Positions 61,370-64,000 of a stretch of DNA of 64,000 bases are shown one piece after another (within the stretch, counting starts at the first letter, position 1; the number at the start of each line of letters is the position of its first letter). This DNA is from Minicystis rosea. GTDB lineage: Bacteria; Myxococcota_A; Polyangia; Polyangiales; Polyangiaceae. Made by a program: the position numbers and the translations under genes. Location: assembly GCA_001931535.1 (NCBI GenBank), contig CP016211.1:12756377-12820376 (forward strand), in the 5' to 3' direction. A model generated the notes under the pieces. That model saw only the letters and a program-made list of their open reading frames with translations, made no database searches and was not told the DNA's origin.

Positions 61370-62560
61370 ATGGCCAAGGAGAAATTCACTCGCACGAAGC
61401 CGCACGTGAACGTCGGCACCATCGGTCACATCGACCACGGCAAGACCACGCTTACGGCCGCGCTCGTCAAGGTGCAGTCGAAGAACAAGCTGGCCAAGGC
61501 GATCTCGTACGCCGACATCGCCAAGGGCGGCACGGTGCGCGACGAGACCAAGACGGTCACCATCGCGGCCGCGCACGTGGAGTACGAGTCGAACAAGCGC
61601 CACTACGCGCACGTCGACTGCCCCGGGCACGCCGACTACATCAAGAACATGATCACCGGCGCCGCGCAGATGGACGGCGCGATCCTGGTCGTGTCGGCCC
61701 TCGACTCCGTCATGCCGCAGACGCGTGAGCACGTGCTGCTCGCTCGCCAGGTCGGTCTCAACCACCTCGTCGTCTTCCTCAACAAGTGTGACGCCGTCGA
61801 GGACGCGGAGATGCTCGATCTCGTCGAGATGGAGGTCCGCGAGCTCCTCAACAAGTACAACTTCAACGGCGACAACGCGCCCGTGATCCGCGGCGCCTCG
61901 CTCCCGGCGCTCAACGGCGACCCGAAGTGGGAGGCCACCATCGGCAACCTGCTCGACGCGCTCGACAGCTACATCCCGGAGCCGGTTCGCGACATCGACA
62001 AGCCGTTCCTCATGGCGATCGAGGACGTGTTCTCGATCAAGGGCCGCGGCACGGTGGCCACGGGCCGCATCGAGCGCGGTGTGGTCAAGGTCGGCGAAGA
62101 GATCGAGATCATCGGCTTCAAGGACACGAAGAAGAGCGTCGTGACCGGCGTCGAGATGTTCCGCAAGCTCCTCGACCAGGGCCAGGCGGGCGACAACGTC
62201 GGCTGCCTCCTCCGCGGCGTCGACAAGGAAGAGATCGAGCGCGGTCAGGTCCTCGCGAAGCCCGGCTCGATCACGCCGCACACGAAGTTCCTCGGTGAGG
62301 TCTACGTGCTGAAGAAGGAGGAGGGCGGCCGTCACACGCCGTTCTTCACCAACTACCGGCCGCAGTTCTACATCCGCACCACGGACGTCACGGGCACGGT
62401 CAACCTGCCCGAGGGCGTGAAGATGGTGATGCCGGGCGACAACATCACGATGAACATCGAGCTCATCTCGCCGGTCGCGCTCGAAGAGCAGATGCGCTTC
62501 GCCATCCGCGAGGGCGGCAAGACCGTCGGCGCGGGCGTCGTCACCAAGATCCTGGCCTAA
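61370..62560 (+). CDS. tuf: Elongation factor Tu, divergent switch I
   Basis: A 396-residue EF-Tu. It carries aminoacyl-tRNA to the ribosome with GTP. G1 is GHIDHGKT (19-26), G3 DCPGH (83-87), G4 NKCD; domains 2 and 3 are standard (GRGTVATGRIERG, KPGSITPHTKF, RHTPFF, MPGDN). Start ATG at 61370 has AGGAGA eight bases before. The unusual part is residues 45-68: where almost all EF-Tu have PEE-x-x-RGITI, this one has VRDETKTVTI, with Thr62 at the normally invariant Gly. Residues 112-114 read DSV instead of DGP. The Thr needed for magnesium and GTP sensing (Thr64) remains. It is the only tuf in the window. Confidence 0.95.
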   Translation: MAKEKFTRTKPHVNVGTIGHIDHGKTTLTAALVKVQSKNKLAKAISYADIAKGGTVRDETKTVTIAAAHVEYESNKRHYAHVDCPGHADYIKNMITGAAQMDGAILVVSALDSVMPQTREHVLLARQVGLNHLVVFLNKCDAVEDAEMLDLVEMEVRELLNKYNFNGDNAPVIRGASLPALNGDPKWEATIGNLLDALDSYIPEPVRDIDKPFLMAIEDVFSIKGRGTVATGRIERGVVKVGEEIEIIGFKDTKKSVVTGVEMFRKLLDQGQAGDNVGCLLRGVDKEEIERGQVLAKPGSITPHTKFLGEVYVLKKEEGGRHTPFFTNYRPQFYIRTTDVTGTVNLPEGVKMVMPGDNITMNIELISPVALEEQMRFAIREGGKTVGAGVVTKILA

Positions 62561-62566
62561 AGCACC

Positions 62567-62752
62567 ATGAGCGAGCAGGCCGGCGGACGTGGAGCCGGCG
62601 GGGGGCGGATCCCCGTCACGCTGGCCTGCAGCGAGTGCAAGGCGCGGAACTACAAGACGACGAAGAGCCCTGACCTCGTGGGGAAGGCGCTCGAGCTGAA
62701 GAAGTATTGCAAGCAGTGCCAGCGCCACACGCTGCACCGCGAGACGAAATAG
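62567..62752 (+). CDS. rpmG: 50S ribosomal protein L33
   Basis: A 61-residue protein, PVTLACSECKARNYKTTKS then LELKKYCKQCQRHTLHRETK, with two CxxC pairs that hold zinc: the C+ form of L33. A 12-residue Gly-rich N-terminal extension precedes the usual start. It follows tuf by six bases and precedes tRNA-Trp, the same order as in many bacteria (tuf-rpmG-trnW-secE-nusG). Confidence 0.96.
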   Translation: MSEQAGGRGAGGGRIPVTLACSECKARNYKTTKSPDLVGKALELKKYCKQCQRHTLHRETK

Positions 62753-62771
62753 GGAAGATACTCCGAAGCCT

Positions 62772-62844
62772 ACGGGTATAGCTCAGTTGGTAGAGCAGCG
62801 GATTCCAAATCCGCAGGTCGGGAGTTCGAGCCTCTCTGCCCGTG
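62772..62844 (+). tRNA. tRNA-Trp (anticodon CCA)
   Basis: Acceptor stem ACGGGTA/TGCCCGT with discriminator G as expected for Trp; D arm GCTCAGTTGGTAGAGC; anticodon stem GCGGA/TCCGC with loop TTCCAAA giving CCA; T arm GGGAG/CTCTC. Located between rpmG and secE. CCA is not encoded. Confidence 0.96.
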
Positions 62845-62929
62845 CTGTTGACTGATCGAGCGAATCGGACGGGGCCCGGCCCCATCCGTGCGGATCAGCG
62901 GCCGGCCACTTCCCGGGACGAATCGAGCC

Positions 62930-63547
62930 ATGGCGCAACACACCAAGGACAACGATCGCGAGACCGCCGAGGACGAGGAAGAGACCTCCTCCGAGAGCGA
63001 GGGCTCCGCGGAGCCGCGTGGCGGCGGCGAGCTCGTGCGCGCCGACGCGTCCGACGGTGACGACGGCGAAGGCAACGAGACCGACGCCGACGGTGAAGAA
63101 GAAGTCGAAGAAGAGGGCTCCGCGGCGAATCTCGGCAGCGCGCGCTACGTGCTCTCGGGCTTCTTCGCGGCGGGGATGCTGGGCGCTTACGTGCTCGGCC
63201 GTGCGCTCCAGGCGATCTGGACCGCAGCGTCCAACAAGGACTGGTTCAGCCAGAGCCTGCCGCGGATGGCCGCCGTCTCCGACGACGACAAGGGGATGTA
63301 CTCCTTGCTCATCGGCGGCCTCGTCGCTCTCGTGATGGTCTATCGCACGTACCAGAAGCCCGAAGTCCGCACCTGGGCGGACGAAGTGGCGGCCGAGCTG
63401 CAGAAGGTCGTTTGGCCGTCTCGGAAGGACGTCACCAACTCGACCATCATCGTGATCGTCGCCAGCACGGTCGCGACGGTTTACCTGACGCTCCTCGATC
63501 GGCTGTGGGCGTTCGTCACAAACATCGTGTACGGCGACGGAAGCTGA
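62930..63547 (+). CDS. secE: Preprotein translocase subunit SecE with acidic N-terminal extension
   Basis: A 205-residue SecE, larger than the usual 60-130. ATG at 62930 (MAQHTKDNDRE) is chosen; a frame from 62888 lacks coding character. Residues 1-60 are very rich in Glu/Asp, with no known role. Then come three membrane segments (about 72-95, 124-142, 170-196), as in E. coli, and the conserved amphipathic stretch EVAAELQKVVWPSRKDV directly before the last one. SecE clamps SecY in the protein-conducting channel. It is followed 18 bases later by nusG, the universal order. Confidence 0.93.
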   Translation: MAQHTKDNDRETAEDEEETSSESEGSAEPRGGGELVRADASDGDDGEGNETDADGEEEVEEEGSAANLGSARYVLSGFFAAGMLGAYVLGRALQAIWTAASNKDWFSQSLPRMAAVSDDDKGMYSLLIGGLVALVMVYRTYQKPEVRTWADEVAAELQKVVWPSRKDVTNSTIIVIVASTVATVYLTLLDRLWAFVTNIVYGDGS

Positions 63548-63565
63548 GCTACTACGGGCCCCCCC

Positions 63566-64000
63566 ATGGCGAAGAAGTGGTACGTCATTCACACCTACTC
63601 GGGTTACGAGGCTAAGGTGCGCGACGCGCTCCAGCAGCGCGCCAAGCAGTTCTCGCTCGAGGACAAGTTCGGCGAGATCCTCATTCCGAGCGAGACCGTG
63701 ACGGAGAACCGTCCCGGCGGGAAGACGCGCGTCCGCCAGAAGCTCAGCCTCCCCGGCTACATCTTCGTCGAAATGGAGATGAGCGAGACGGTGTGGCACC
63801 TCGTCAAGGACACGCCGAAGGTCACCGGCTTCATCGGTAACCAGACTCCGCAAGAGGTCCCGAGCTCGCAGATCGACAGCCTTCGCCGTGGGATCCAGGA
63901 GAACGTCGCCAAGCCGCGCCCGCGCGTGAGCTTCGAGGTCGGCGAAGAGGTCCGGGTGCTCGACGGCGCGTTTGCCAATTTCACCGGCACCGTCGACGAG
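63566..64000 (+). CDS. nusG: Transcription termination/antitermination factor NusG (3' end outside window)
   Basis: From ATG at 63566 the frame encodes 145 residues to the window end. MAKKWYVIHTYSGYEAKV is the NusG start; LPGYIFVEMEMSE (about 68-80), TGFIGN and the beginning of the KOW domain (EVGEEVRVLDGAFANFTGTV) follow. NusG binds RNA polymerase and links it to Rho and ribosomes. The C-terminal part is cut by the window edge. Follows secE by 18 bases. Confidence 0.97.
   Translation, partial: MAKKWYVIHTYSGYEAKVRDALQQRAKQFSLEDKFGEILIPSETVTENRPGGKTRVRQKLSLPGYIFVEMEMSETVWHLVKDTPKVTGFIGNQTPQEVPSSQIDSLRRGIQENVAKPRPRVSFEVGEEVRVLDGAFANFTGTVDE

Overview
The window is very GC-rich bacterial DNA. 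Codons end almost always in G or C, so long open frames appear on the strand opposite real genes. The content points to a myxobacterium (Myxococcota, probably Polyangiales; the genus cannot be fixed from this stretch): three Ser/Thr protein kinases, many lipoproteins with Ser/Thr/Gly linkers and Cys-rich repeats, MXAN_5187-type and YXWGXW proteins, and a giant TPR protein.

Layout. 1-3419: 3'-truncated tandem pseudokinase-kinase. 3784-4386: YqgE/AlgH protein. 4674-14145: a region rich in nucleic-acid-repair genes: XPB-like helicase overlapping a Bax1-type nuclease, an HD-Pnk end-healing enzyme divergent from a polynucleotide ligase, a Cys-rich lipoprotein, an RlaP-like nucleotidyltransferase, an Rnl2-like RNA ligase, a cold-shock-like protein and a DUF2277 protein. 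14212-17393: two lipoproteins and a fused MNT-HEPN protein. 17433-17860: a non-coding array of degenerate palindromes repeating about every 42 bp, the most unusual non-genic structure seen. 18164-30233: DUF4139 protein, unassigned and membrane proteins, and the TPR protein. 30444-33562: small envelope proteins (YXWGXW, DUF2834, VTT, DUF6688-like). 33789-41338: an operon RDD-RDD-SpoIIM-TM-DUF4129/DUF4350-MoxR-DUF58 with five consecutive ATGA overlaps. 41316-44823: DUF4291 and a lytic transglycosylase gene with an apparent one-base frameshift. 45218-49955: Cys-rich lipoprotein, PEGA-like protein and a kinase. 50072-55192 (minus strand): lgt, hisIE, Omp85, a partner exported protein and precorrin-2 dehydrogenase. 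55358-60395: lipoprotein, MXAN_5187 protein, a small protein and a zinc-ribbon kinase. 60791-64000: the conserved translation locus tRNA-Thr, -Tyr, -Gly, -Thr, tuf, rpmG, tRNA-Trp, secE, nusG, where nusG runs off the window.

How the genes work together. The 4.7-13.8 kb region could heal and seal broken RNA or DNA ends (HD-Pnk plus two ligases) and open and cut damaged duplexes (XPB-Bax1); their proximity suggests but does not prove one pathway. The MoxR operon is probably one translationally coupled membrane module. The 60.8-64 kb block is housekeeping, but its EF-Tu has an unusual switch I loop. Two genes (at 1 and at 64000) are cut by the window edges.
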